Source of the DNA: Cyathus striatus
Taxonomy: Eukaryota > Basidiomycota > Agaricomycetes > Agaricales > Nidulariaceae
Length of the DNA stretch: 64,000 nucleotides
NCBI GenBank assembly: GCA_025738555.1
Contig: JAOVFP010000019.1
Location: 2,046,001-2,110,000, forward strand
Direction of reading: 5' to 3'
Position numbers and translations under genes: made by a program. The number at the start of each line of letters is the position of its first letter. Position 1 is the stretch's first letter. The notes under the pieces are model-generated. The model did not search any database. It was not told the origin of the DNA and saw only the letters and a program-made list of their open reading frames with translations. Positions 10,100-20,849 of the stretch are shown here, in pieces.

Positions 10100-10290
10100 T
10101 TGAAATAAGTTGTGCTGAAAAAAGTTGCACTGCCAGAAAAAAAAGTTGCGGCCTTGTAAAAAAAAAAGTTGTGGCCTTCTGTAAAAAAAAAGTTGCAGCC
10201 TCATGTAAAAAGTTGTGGCCTCATGCAAAAAGTTGCACCGAATAACCCCCCGAAAACGTTGTGGCACCCTCAAAAAAAGTTGCACAGCAC
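10100..10290. repeat. Right terminal array of aaaaagttgc(a/g)gcct units
   Basis: About eight units of A-run plus gttgca or gttgtggcct. The orientation is opposite to the left array at 6051-6122, so the pair could act as long subterminal inverted repeats. Confidence 0.6.
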
Positions 10291-10448
10291 AATAAATGTG
10301 CACTTTGGCCCTCATACTGTCACATTCTCTCCACTACTCTACTTTCCCTCATTTCATATCATTGTATCATTTACAATTTGTGTGACATCCAGGCTTGTAT
10401 AATGCCAATCAAGATATTCTGGTGCAGGAGGCTTTTGCTCCAAGGTCG

Positions 10449-10762
10449 TGTCAGAAGTAACAAAGAATAAAGAGGGTGGATGAGAGAATAGAGGATAATG
10501 AGAGAGTAAGACTCAGACACAAACACAGACAGACACAAAATGGGGAGGAAACTTATTGACAACTATCAAGTTACAGAGTGTTTATATACTGGGTGTATCT
10601 ACCAAAGTCCAACCAAGGTCCATATAACTAAGGCAACAGACAGCTGTCAATCTGTCAATCACATATCTGTCAATCAAGTATCTGTCAATCACAGAACTGT
10701 CAAGTATGACAGGTGACAAGTGACAGCTGTCAAAGAAGCTGTGCAACCCAGAATATCTAACA
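10449..10762. repeat. Solo LTR, 314 bp, with 5-bp target duplication GGTCG
   Basis: Begins TGTCAGAAG and ends CTAACA, with GGTCG immediately on both sides (10444-10448 and 10763-10767). The sister gene copy at 48830-48880 shows the uninterrupted site. Internally there are several tandem ctgtcaatca units. Confidence 0.8.
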
Positions 10763-11371
10763 GGTCGGTCCAACAAGCATATACAGTGTCATCACTACAC
10801 TATGCTATAAATTCTCATTATATACACATGGGTCCTGAAAGTGATGGCAGTTCCCACGCTTTGGGCAAATAATATGTTGTATCATATCAAGTCTAGTTTA
10901 TCACCTATTGCTTGAAATGTCTTATAACTTTGTTTATATGTTCTACATATGGTGCCTCATAGGAGTGTAAATTTTCATTATGATACAATTATTCAATAGC
11001 ATGTTATAAGTTATTTCCTTATAAATATACACTTTCATTCTGAGACGAATCAATTGAATTATATAATTCCTTCTGGGTTCCGGAATGCCATGGTTCTTCT
11101 CCACATTATAGTATACATGCCATGAAATCCACACCCAAAGTTATATGAATGTGCTCACATCCAACTATGAAAAATTTGAGGCTTAATATTCATTACACTG
11201 AATTGGCATGTGTGCTTCTTTCTCTACTATAGAATATTACTGTATAATTGAGACAGTAACAGCTTTTATGCACACCATTTGGCTACAGAAATACTTCTAC
11301 ATATATTAATGAAGTACCATCACATTATATTCATCTATAAAGAAAATATCATAAGTGTCAGCCAAATTTCT

Positions 11372-11425
11372 CATTTAAGCTCAATGTTTTATGATATTCA
11401 TATCATAAAACATCAAGCTTAAATG
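11372..11425. repeat. Hairpin at left end of inner palindrome
   Basis: catttaagct..aatg is complementary to its own second half around a gatattcatatc centre. Mirrored at 15989-16043. Confidence 0.85.
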
Positions 11426-11449
11426 AGTGAGGCATATATTATATATAGT

Positions 11450-12490
11450 ATACAGATTACTCATAAAAACTCATTACTTTATGCTTCTTACTATTATTAC
11501 AATTGTATTATGTGTACTCATAAGTTGTCACGACCGTGCCCCTAGCCTGACTTGGCAGTGGAGTACGAGGGGGTGACTGCGGAGAAGCGAGGGTGAGTAT
11601 GAGATGAAAGCAGAGAACGAGAACTCAGGGGGTAGGACTTCAGCTTCAGCTTATGTGCTGCGCCCCTGGGATTCCTGGTCCTGTATTTCGGAGTAAGGGC
11701 AAGCCCTTCGGAGAAGACAAGAGACGAGAAGACAAGAGGTGTAACTCAAGTCAGATGAGAGGGTGAGGACATAGTTCAATACAAAACTGAAGACTAAAGT
11801 ACAAATCGAGTACTACTTAAATACTGGAGACTCGGAGTAAGTAAAGGCCGCTGGCCAAGGCCAGCAGAGAAGTACGGTCAGGGTAGGTGTACGTAGAATG
11901 AAAACTATAACTAATTAAACATAATAAAATGTGTCGGAGAAGTGAGTGCGTATGGCGGTGTAAAGTAAAACAGATAGTGGCGCACTTAAGAATGATAAGT
12001 GACTCACTATGAGATGTATACTACAATACTGAGGGGATAGCTCAGTAGAACAGAAGAAAGGAAACAAGAGTAATCTATGTACAGTAATCAATAAGTAATA
12101 TTAAGAATGTAATCAAAGTCTGGAGTAAACAAAGGTGAAAGCGGAGTAAAGGCATAGGGGTCTGGAGGTAGGCGATACGGGATATGACATAAGTACTCAT
12201 TACATTATGTTTCCTATTGTTATTGTAATACTATTATGCATACTCATAAGTACTCATTACTTTATGTTTCATATTATTATTATAATACTAGTATGTGTAC
12301 TCATAAGTACTCATTACTTTATGTTCTCTATTATTACTGTAATGCTACCTATTATTATTTAATAGTATAATGTATACTCATAAGTACTCATTAATTTATG
12401 TTTCCTATTGCTATTGTATTAATATTATGTGTACTCATAATGCTCATTACTTTATGCTTTCTATTATTATTAATGTATTGCTATTACTGA
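11450..12490. repeat. 57-bp tandem array, left arm, interrupted by a solo LTR
   Basis: Units contain agtactcataagtactcat, attactttatgtttcctatt and attgtaatactattatg. They are the inverse of the array at 15205-15960. An LTR at 11526-12189 sits between units. Confidence 0.8.
11526..12189. repeat. Solo LTR, 664 bp, with 5-bp target duplication TAAGT
   Basis: Begins TGTCACGACCGTGCCCC and ends GATATGACA. TAAGT flanks it at 11521-11525 and 12190-12194 and occurs once per unit in the surrounding 57-bp repeat. It is absent from the mirrored arm, so it inserted after the palindrome formed. Confidence 0.85.
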
Positions 12491-12499
12491 TTACTAGTT

Positions 12500-13180
12500 G
12501 ATCTGCGCTTCGCATATTTCCCACGCTTCGATTTGTCACATACTTCACGCGCGTCACGTTCGTCACGCATATTCCCGCGCTTCGCATTTGTCACATACTT
12601 CCCGCATGTCACGTTCATCACATATATTCTCGCGCCTCATTTTTTCCTGCGCATCACATTTGTCATGTTCTTCACATGCGTCACGCAAATTCCTGTGCTT
12701 CGCATTTGTCACATACTTCCTGTGTGTCACGTTCGTCACATATATTCCCGCGCATCGCATTTGTCACATTCTTCCCATGCGTCACATCTGTCACGCATAT
12801 TCCCACGCATCAATTCATCATACAATTCCCACACATCACATTTGTGACAATTTTCACGTGCGTCACATCTGTCATGATTCTCCCACATATATCGCACTTG
12901 TCACGCTTTCATGCGCGTCACACGTCACGTTTGTCATGTTCTTTATGAGCGTTATGCTTTTATGAATGTCACACATCTCACATCTATTTGTCACGCTTTT
13001 CATGCTTGTCACAGTGCATTTGTCATACTTTGTATGCGCGTTACATGTCACATTTGTCACATCTGTTTCTTATGATTTGCATGTGCATTATATTCATCAT
13101 GCCTTTGAGACTTTCATCATGCTTTCACACACATCATAAGTGTTACTTATGTCACATCTTTGAGATGTATGATACATTTC
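12500..13180. repeat. TCACG/TCACA-rich satellite, left arm
   Basis: Degenerate units of cgcttcgcatttgtcacat, tacttcccgcatgtcacg and similar. The inverted counterpart is at 14380-15185. Open frames through it are repeats of Ser/His/Cys codons and are not genes. Confidence 0.75.
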
Positions 13181-14379
13181 AAGCATATCATGCTTGCATG
13201 TGTATCATGATTGTGACATGTTGATGGGGTTCCAACAGGTCTATAATGAAAAATGTTCTGTACCTTTCATATCCAAGGAATCAGAGCACTCAGTCATGCA
13301 ACATTTAACTCATAGCTTATTACTTAGTAGTAGTGTAATTCAGCCTTTTGCATTGACAAGTCAGTTATTGATTCACACCCTGTATGACAATACTGCACAT
13401 GACTAAAGAAAATGATAGTAAGTTTTTCTTAGGCAAGAAAGGAGAAAAGACAAAGTAGTTCTTCAGAAAAGAGAACAAGAAAAGAAGGTGATAATGTAGT
13501 TGACACTAAAATAAAGAATAGTAAAGAAAGTAATGGCCACTGAGCAAGAAAGTGAAGAGAAGTACCGGAGGGGGTTTCATATGTATGAAAAGATACTAAT
13601 ACTAAAAGAACTATATACCATAAATCAGAGATGTGAAACACATGACAGTGTAGAAGTGTCATGTAATCATATAGAATAAGCATATATGTGACTTAATAAT
13701 GTGTGTTGAAGATATAAGAATAACCAATGGTTAATGCAAGAATCATGATCATTTAATAACTGAGACATGTGAGTTTGATGTGATGTGGAATCACATATAC
13801 CCACCATTCCCTCAGATTTGTTATCCATATGTAGTTCTTTCAGTATATGTCCTTTTCTGTTCAGTTGTTAAATATTTCCAAAATAATCATTTCTATTATA
13901 ATGATCTCATCATCTCTCATATCCAGACTAACCATTATAGTTTTTACTTTATCATTTCATTACATCTCTAGTCCTGATTATTAAACATAATATCATCACA
14001 TTTCCAAATTCTCATGCTCTGTCAGTGGGAGTAAGACTTCAACTACATATACACTCTACATTTTTCATTCTAGTTTCTTATTACTACCACACTTCTAAAA
14101 CTTTCTAATTGTTATTTTCCATGTTACAATATCCAACTCTACAAGTACATATTGTTTCCTCTGCATATATAATTCACTCTATACTATTAAATACTTACTC
14201 CACTCTCATGACAACTTGAATAGTGGTAGAGACAGAAAAATCTGATGTGATTGGAAAGCATGATATTTGTGAAAAAGTTGCAATGTGCTTGAAAAAGGTG
14301 ACATGCATGAAAAACACATGATGCATTTTAAAAAATGACATATGTAACATATATGAAAAAGTGACATACATGCAGATCG

Positions 14380-15185
14380 TCACGGCGTGACGCGCCTCAA
14401 AGACGTGACACGTGTGACGAGCGTAACATGCGTGACAAATCGATGTGAGATGTGTGACAAACGTGACGCGTGACGCGCATGAAAGCATGACAAACGCGCT
14501 AAAGCGTGACAGGCCATTACTTAATTGCTTTTCTATTCTTTAGTTTAGTATTCACTGAAGGCCTCTTTGCCTTTTTTTCTCTCTTGCCTAAAACAACTTA
14601 CTGTTACTTCTCCATAGTCATGTGCAGTATTGTTATTGACAGGATCTGTGAAAAGTATACAAACATTTTCATTATAGACTTGCTGGAATCCCATCAACAT
14701 GTTACAATCATGACACACATGCAAGCATGATGTGCTTGAAATGTATGACACTCCTTATAAATGTGACACATGTGACATATGTGACGCGCTTCCAAAGCAT
14801 GACAAACACATTAAAGCGTGACAAACGCGTTAAAGCGTGACAAACGCGTTAAAGCGTGACAAACGCGTTAAAGCGTGACAAACGCGTTAAAGCGTGACAA
14901 ACGCGTTAAAGCGTGACAAACGCGTTAAAGCGTGACAAGTGCGATATATGCGTCGCGTGGGAGAATCGTGACAGAGGCGCGGGAATACATGTGACGAACG
15001 TGACACGCGGGAAATATGTGACAAATGCGAAGCGCGGGAATATGTGTGACGAACGTGACGCGCGTGGATAACGTGACAAATGCGATGCGCGGGAACAATA
15101 TGAGGCGCGGGAATATGTGTGACGAACGTGACACGCGTGAAGTACATGACAAATCGAAACGTGGGAAATATGTGAAGCGCAGATC
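14380..15185. repeat. GTGACG-rich satellite, right arm
   Basis: Inverse of 12500-13180 (gtgacgaacgtgacacgcg, gcgcgggaatatgtgtgacg). CpG content is visibly higher here than in the left arm, where many CG sites read CA or TG. Confidence 0.75.
14795..14940. repeat. 19-bp tandem repeat gtgacaaacgcgttaaagc, about seven copies
   Basis: Near-perfect head-to-tail copies inside the right-arm satellite. The left arm lacks a matching run, so this is a recent local expansion. Confidence 0.9.
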
Positions 15186-15204
15186 AACTTGTAATCAGTA
15201 ATAG

Positions 15205-15960
15205 CAATGCATTAATGATAATAGAAAGCATAAAGTAATGATTTCTATGAGTACACATAATATTAATACATTAGCAATAGGAAACATAAATTAATGAGTA
15301 CTTATGAGTACACATTATACTATTAAATAATAATAGGAAGCATTATAGTAATATTAGAGAACATAAAGTAATGAGTACTTATGAGTACACATAATAGTAT
15401 TACAATAACAATATAAACATAATGTAATGAGTACTTATGAGTACACATAATAGTATTACAATAACAATAGGAAATATAAAGTAATGAGTACTTATGAGTA
15501 TGCATAATAGTATTACAACAACAATAGGAAACATAATGTAATGAGTACTTATGAGTATGCATAATAGTATTACAACAACAATAGGAAACATAATGTAATG
15601 AGTACTTATGAGTATGCATAATAGTATTACAACAACAATAAGAAACATAATGTAATGAGTTCTTATGAGCACACATAATACTATTACAATAACAATAGGA
15701 AATATTAAGTAATGAGTACTTATGAGTATGCATTATAGTATTACAATAATAATAGGAAACATAAAGTAATGAGTACTTATGAGTATGCATAATAGTATTA
15801 CAATAACAATAGGAAACATAAAGTAATGAGTACTTATGAGTACACATAATAGTATTACAATAACAATAGGGAATGTGAAGTAATGAGTACTTATGAGTAC
15901 ACATAATACAATTGTAATAATAGTAAGAAGCATAAAGTAATGAGTTTTTATGAGTAATCT
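15205..15960. repeat. 57-bp tandem array, right arm
   Basis: About 13 units of the form taatgagtacttatgagtac, acataatagtattacaataa, caataggaaacataaag. Because 57 is a multiple of three, the minus strand is open for 222 codons as a 19-residue repeat. That is a by-product of the array, not evidence for a protein. Confidence 0.9.
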
Positions 15961-15988
15961 GTATACTATATATAATATATGCCTCACT

Positions 15989-16043
15989 CATTTAAGCTCG
16001 ATGTTTTATGATATGAAATATCATAAAACGTCGAGCTTAAATG
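15989..16043. repeat. Hairpin at right end of inner palindrome
   Basis: Mirror of 11372-11425. This copy keeps tcga and acgtcga CpGs where the left copy has tcaa/atcaa. Confidence 0.85.
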
Positions 16044-16705
16044 ATAAATTTGGCTGACACGCCTCAAAATATAACAACATTTCTGAATCTCACAGCATTG
16101 AAAATGAGGAAGAATTATTTTTATAGCACCATATCTTTATTCTGGAATGTCCTTTCTATTTTATATTTTTACATAATGTATATTATCTTCGGAAGTCCAA
16201 ATTCCCATGATATTATAATGAAAATCCTGCTATGGAGACTTTTATGAGCAAATTAGTAAGGTATATCACACACATATAGCTGATGAGTTGAAACAAGTAT
16301 ATCACAACATTCTATGATTTAAACAGAATTTAAATTTGTAGTCCAGTAAAATACGTCATATATTACGCATGACCAAAGTTTGAAAGAATTCGACGGAATT
16401 TTAGATGTGTGATACGTCAAACGAGGCAATGGACTATTTTCCATATACGTGGGAACTGCCATCACTTTTAGGACCCGCGTGTAAACAGAACGGCAAGCAC
16501 TCTAGCTGGATCAAGTGGATTCACCATTACTGGCGGACAATTTATCACTGTGGCCGGGGATGGGTGTGTAAGGGTTTGTACGTTTTGATCGAATATATCA
16601 ATGATTGTTTTTTTATGAATGTCGAGGTTGACGAATATGATGTTACGAACGATACGAGCGTGATTCGGCTTCTGAAAAATTTGTGAGGGTTGTTTGCACC
16701 TGATT

Positions 16706-16785
16706 ATACGCTAAGGGGGAGTCGAACTCTGGCTACTGGCCATAATTCACAGGAGAAGTATGATAATGGATTCACCATCGGCGTA
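16706..16785 (-). tRNA. tRNA-like sequence 1 of block C
   Basis: The minus strand begins TACGCCGATGGTGAA and ends TTAGCGTA. Acceptor pairing TACGC/GCGTA and T arm AGAGTTCGACTCCCC are visible; the D and anticodon arms are poor. Probably a decayed relative of 46340-46419. Confidence 0.35.
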
Positions 16786-16991
16786 GTTATCGTTTGTAAA
16801 CGAGGATCTCAGGATCGTTGTTCGCATTCATTTCGTTCATTAATTCATGTTCTTCCGGTTCCCTTACTCCATTGCACGTCGTCCCCCATTATTTCTTCCA
16901 GAGATTTCAATGCACTAAGTACTAACCGCACACAGAGACACGTTTTCATTGGATTTATCGCCAGTAAATGTACTACAGAGACTGTATCACT

Positions 16992-17079
16992 GCGCAAACA
17001 AACCCACAACTCCGGCCCCTGCAAGTTCTGTAAGCGGCGAGATGGAATTGTGCGAAATGGCATTGCAAAGGAGAAGAAT
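16992..17079 (+). pseudogene. URC4 last-exon fragment (tail 3)
   Basis: cgcaaacaaacccacaactc, ctgcaagttctgtaagcggc and attgcaaaggagaag align base by base with the last exon of the intact gene (codons for RKKTNPNLTLAQILEAATW and EIAKEK). It lies between two tRNA-like sequences, as in arrays A and B. Frame lost. Confidence 0.6.
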
Positions 17080-17151
17080 CCTAGCTCGCTGATACGAAAT
17101 GTGATGGGTTAAGAATTATAGTAAAAATTATAATGATCACTACATCTGCAC

Positions 17152-17247
17152 ATACACTAGGGGGAGTCGAACCTCTGCTACTTACTCGCATGTAGCACGG
17201 TACTTTAATGCAAGGCAAGCGTGATAACCGCATCACCATCAGCGTAT
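17152..17247 (-). tRNA. tRNA-like gene, block C, best-folding long form (anticodon TGC possible)
   Basis: 96 nt. Acceptor ATACGCT pairs fully with AGTGTAT (one G-T pair). The D arm contains ATGGTGATGCGGTTATCAC. Anticodon stem CTTGC/GCGAG encloses a 25-nt loop that reads CTTGCAT first, so with an 18-nt intron after the canonical position the anticodon would be TGC (Ala). The T loop is TTCGACT with an imperfect stem. This is the member with most features of a real nuclear tRNA gene, but it was not checked by covariance model. Confidence 0.45.
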
Positions 17248-17786
17248 TTCTTATAATTTATCTACGTTAATATACATACACATTGCGAGGTTTTCATTTC
17301 ATCGTTCCCTATCTCTTCATTCATGATTTCGCTCTGTTCTGTCTTATCGAAAAGTTATATAAGAGAGCGGAAACGGAAGGATATCACATGCACAGCGACA
17401 CACTCCGCGTCTCACACTGGCCTCCTTATTCACATATCCGTGCCTTGGGTGGGATATATGATTAAAGAAAGCAATGGGGAAGGTATGGACAGGGGGGACC
17501 AAAGAGGAGACTGGAATTCGCGGTGGCTATGCTAGCAAGTAGCAACAAAAGCTCCTGCCAGGCGTTAGCACCTCTTGGCGCTTATACTTAGAACAAGGGT
17601 GGTGCTATCTTAGATAGTGGCATAGGGCAAATGATTTTTGATGTCTATAATTAGCACTGAACTGGATGTATTTAAATGGTATGTTTCGACGTAATCCAAT
17701 GATCACTTTCTGTTTCCCAGAAACTTCCAAAAACTTCCAAAAACGCATATAAACTCTACCCTTAATCCGACCTTCAATAACGTGAA

Positions 17787-18318
17787 ATGGTTACATTCGT
17801 ATCATCTGACAATGAACAGTTTACCATCGACAACAATGCTGTTAAAAATATGGGCATTGTTAATATGTATGGGGGATACGATGACCAACCGATTCCTCTC
17901 CTGAATGTATCTTCTGCTGTATTTAAAAAGGTACAGCTAATCTACGTCTGTTTCTCCTGTTAAGTATACAACTAACCAGTGGTAGGTTATTCAATACTGC
18001 GAATATCACCGCGAGGACTCGTCCGATGAGCTGTGCGGTGATAGTGATTTTCAACTCTGCGAGTGGGATGACAAATTCCTCTCGGCATTAGATAAAGACA
18101 TGGTTATGGATATGGTGCTCGCTGCCAATTACCTTGACTATAAACTTCTCCTGTCAGTTTTCTTATATAGATTTTTGAAGAAGTTCTTAGTGTTGACAAG
18201 AAATGGATTTATGGTAAAGCTAGTTCTGCAGTCGTTGCAAAGAGACATACCAAATATTATTGAGATACAAGGCGATTTCACAGTGAGGGTAAGTAATGTT
18301 TTTCATTTCAAGACTTGA
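17787..18318 (+). CDS. SKP1-like protein (divergent SCF ubiquitin-ligase adaptor)
   Basis: Exon 1 (17787-17930) encodes MVTFVSSDNEQFTIDNN and DDQPIPLLNVSSAVFKK, the POZ-like start of SKP1. After a 55-nt intron, exon 2 (from 17986) encodes VIQYCEYHRED, EWDDKFLSALDKDMV and LAANYLDYKLLL, the conserved SKP1 core. A further intron near 18153-18204 leads to a divergent tail, SLQRDIPNIIEIQGDFTV, in place of the usual F-box-binding TPEEIRKTFNI-type end. SKP1 links F-box proteins to cullin in SCF ligases. The weak C-terminus suggests altered or lost F-box binding, or a young pseudogene. The exact 3' end is uncertain. Confidence 0.65.
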
Positions 18319-18659
18319 AGCTGCTTTTAATCGTGTAGCCTGTTCTTTATTTACCGGAAAGGGTCGAGAGGGGAGGTGATATAAAGTATGTTTGTATGTA
18401 TACCCCGATGGTTCTTGTCTTTGGGCTTTTATTTGGTATTTCGTGATTAAACATTAAGATCATGTGGTTCATATATATACTCGAACGAGAATGAGAATGG
18501 GGAGTCTGACGAAATTGAATGAAAAAAGGAAAGGACGGAACATGACATAACGCTATGCCTTGATACACTCACGAAGACTCTTTGCAACAAGGTACGTTGA
18601 CTCGACGATGGAAAGTACGTGATGCATTTTATCAGGTAGGACCCGGACACATTGTTTGG

Positions 18660-19551
18660 TTGAGCTTGTCGGGACCCTCTCGGTCCGCTTTCCGCTTTGC
18701 TAATAGTAACAATGCCACCTCATCGACTCCAAGTCGTTCATCACAACATCAACCATCTCTGACTCTCAACGGCTCTTTGCGCTTCTGTCCACGATCAAGC
18801 CACATCGTCGCCCACTATCTGAAATATTATGACGTACTTACAATCAACAACCATCTCCCAACAAAGGTGCTACAAAGCCTTCGATCTTGCGCAACAGAAC
18901 ACGCTGTAGTACTTTACCTATCATCCGGAGGTGGAAGAGGTCACGGAGTATTGTGTGAGGTATATTAGTGGAAGGTATGATAACTTCGATGAGGTACGTT
19001 TATTCTTTCCATTTCGCTATTAGTATTATATAAACGGAGTCTCGTAGATCCTTCCACACGGAAGATGGCGACACCTCGACACCTCACTTACACGTGTCCA
19101 CACCCTTCTTTCTTCCTGGTCCCCTTCCAAAGACATAGACACAACGGAAAAAGCGAAACGCTTACTGGATCTATTCATCGTTTCTGTCCTTCTCGATGCA
19201 GGTACAGGCCCACACTGATCCTACACCGAAAGGCGTCCGGTTTAACATCCTGAAGGAGTGAAGTTTTGGGTATTATGGCATGTTTAGTTCCAACGAAAGG
19301 GAAAATGATAGAGCTGACGGTGCTACGTCCTTTCCTATTTCCCTTGAACACCGCGTGCTAAAGCTCGGACGCAGCGGAAAGTTGAAATCCTTCACCCCAG
19401 CTACGCTAGGTACCCATATGCAAGTTTCGGATTCGAATCCACTAGTGTTACTCGATGGCCGGGGTAGGATTGTTACGCAAGTTGGGTGAAGCGTTGGAAA
19501 AGAGAGTGGATTTATTTGTTGGTGGAAGGCTGGGTGGTCTTATCGGTACGT
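18660..19551 (+). pseudogene. URC4 decayed copy with conserved upstream sequence
   Basis: 18660-18760 matches the region upstream of intact URC4 (ccctctcggtccg, atgccacctcatcgactc). Exon 1 codons for CYKAFDL and TEYCVRYISGRYDNFDE end at a proper GTACGT donor. Exon 2 is recognisable as CACACGGAAGATGGCGACAC with several frameshifts. Exon 3 encodes AGTTGAAATCC and VSDSNPL with frame breaks, then reaches the GTACGT donor near 19547. Exons 4-7 are missing. Confidence 0.75.
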
Positions 19552-20102
19552 TCTTCTTTTTTCTTTGGTTCTATACGTATCTCGCCTATTGCGATTCGAT
19601 GTCGTCTCGCTTTTTGATCCGAGAATGACATTGCCCATCCTTCATCTTTCGTTCCGTTCGTGTATACATTCTATCTTTCTTGCTCCCTTCCTGTTTCGCT
19701 CTTTCGTGTATACATCCGATCCTCCTTCTTCCCTGAACCTTATTTCTTTCTTTCATTTTATCATTCTGTATTCTATCCCTCTTCCGACTCTACTTATTCT
19801 CTACCTTTGACTTTGACTCCGTAGTCACATTCTTATCCCGACTCGCCCTCTTTCCCTTTCTTTCGTGATACGTCCTTCGAAATTCGAATTCCCCTGATTG
19901 CTCCGCCTACATGTACCCACCCACAACGCCTTCACACCGATGCTGTTCCCACTACACGGATCTTTGCCTTATCATTCACTTGTCGTCCATCGATATCTTC
20001 TCGTAACATGATCGTTCGCCGAAGCATAGATTTCTGAACACCCTGTAACTACCTCTTGGGGAAACAGACCGGCGGAGGAAGCATACTTACGTAATACATT
20101 AT
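19552..20102. other. C/T-rich sequence without gene
   Basis: Pyrimidine-rich sequence resembling the long third intron of URC4 (compare 47790-48070). Nothing coding recognised. Confidence 0.4.
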
Positions 20103-20340
20103 TTGGTTGAGTTTTCCGAAATCCTCCCGATCCGATTCAACGCGCGTTGCAAATGCCACCTCATAGTTGTTCATCTCGATGCCAACCACCAGTCCACAAC
20201 ACATACTTGTCTTATCCTAGAACCTCACCACAACACTCGGTGGATACAAGTTCAGTTATCTTTCTGGACACGAAGTACGCGTGGAGTTGGAGGAAGCTGG
20301 GTAACCGCATGGAGGGGTGTTAAGTTCGTCGGTATCCGTA
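20103..20340 (+). pseudogene. Small URC4 relic (upstream region joined to end of exon 3)
   Basis: ggttgagttttccgaaatcc, gcaaatgccacctcatag and gttcatctcgatgcc match the URC4 upstream region. After about 170 bp, agctgggtaaccgcatggag and ttcgtcggtatccgtacgtt match the end of exon 3 and its donor. Exons 1 and 2 are deleted. Confidence 0.45.
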
Positions 20341-20849
20341 CGTTTCTTTTTTCTTTTCGGTTTCTGCTGCTTTCTCCTTATCACCTCTACATAATTTACT
20401 TTCTCAGGTAATTTGACGACTTCACGAGCTTGCACTCTCTTTTCTTCGCGTACCTGATCACCCATTGGCTGCGCACACCCTATCTCCCTCAGGCCTCTAC
20501 TACCGCCTTCACATCTCCTCCTCTCTCCTTCCTCCTCTCTTATTTTCGTTATCTCTGATCCATGATGTGATAACTAAACCTTATCCCAGACTAGTTAACG
20601 CCACTCACCATGGCATGACCTCCCCCTCCCCCTCACTCTTCTCATCTATCAAACTGACACCCTCTCCCGTCGTTCTAATCACAACAGGTGGTTCTGGGCA
20701 CCACGAATAGCCTTTAGAGAGTATAATTCTAGACGTATAGCGTTGTGGTGCTGTAAAGGAATCTTTTACGGCAGTACTCCGAGTAGAGCAAGGGTTGTAC
20801 GTTCCTCCGTGACCTACACACTATTCTACGTTCTTGATCATCTTCGTTA

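Larger units (their letters stand above)
6051..10380. mobile_element. Decayed 4.3-kb insertion with inverted GTTGCA-type terminal arrays
   Basis: The left boundary is fixed by loss of collinearity with array B at 6050, the right by resumption of the unnamed family gene near 10381. The first 70 bp contain repeats of tgcaactttttt, and the last 250 bp contain the inverse, aaaaaagttgca, many times, so the ends are inverted arrays. The interior has no convincing gene. It holds a polypurine tract and a hairpin array related to that of the KDZ-type element at 49988-57700, and is poor in CpG. It may be a dead or non-autonomous relative of that element. No clean target duplication was found, and about 0.8 kb of host sequence present in array B is missing. 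Confidence 0.45.
10825..16481. mobile_element. 5.66-kb TA-inserted element made of a giant inverted repeat
   Basis: The ends are inverted: CACATGGGTCCTGAAAGTGA at the left matches the complement of the right end (CACGCGGGTCCTAAAAGTGA) over about 34 bp, followed by tggcagttcccac on both. The element is flanked by TA. The uninterrupted paralog at 48900-48925 reads cattata-TA-aacag, so insertion duplicated TA, as in Tc1/mariner-type elements. Inside, a second inverted structure begins TGTCAGCCAAATTT near 11356 and ends near 16055. Its arms carry, in mirror order, a hairpin, a 57-bp tandem array, a TCACG-rich satellite and a short unique segment, and meet between about 13450 and 14560. No transposase gene was found. 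Confidence 0.85.
10381..16559 (+). pseudogene. Unnamed agaricomycete family gene, copy 1, broken by two insertions
   Basis: Pieces match the copy at 48715-58723 in order: 10383-10448 and 10763-10824 (caggcttgtataatgcc, ggtgcaggaggctt, ggtccaacaag), then 16482-16559, which encodes the GSSGFT, GGQF and TVAG motif. A solo LTR and a 5.66-kb element separate the pieces. The second insertion lies in what is an intron in the other copies (GTATTC to AAACAG). After 16559 the sequence switches to tRNA-like/URC4-tail sequence and the rest of the gene is lost. Confidence 0.75.

Noticed and set aside
12498..13060. Open frames rich in Ser, His and Cys
   Set aside because: Products of the TCACG satellite in the palindromic element; no conserved protein content.
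15323..15991. 222-codon minus-strand frame with a 19-residue Tyr/Cys-rich repeat
   Set aside because: It is the translation of a 57-bp tandem DNA array whose period is a multiple of three. The sister array in the other arm has no such frame, and no start context or domain is visible.
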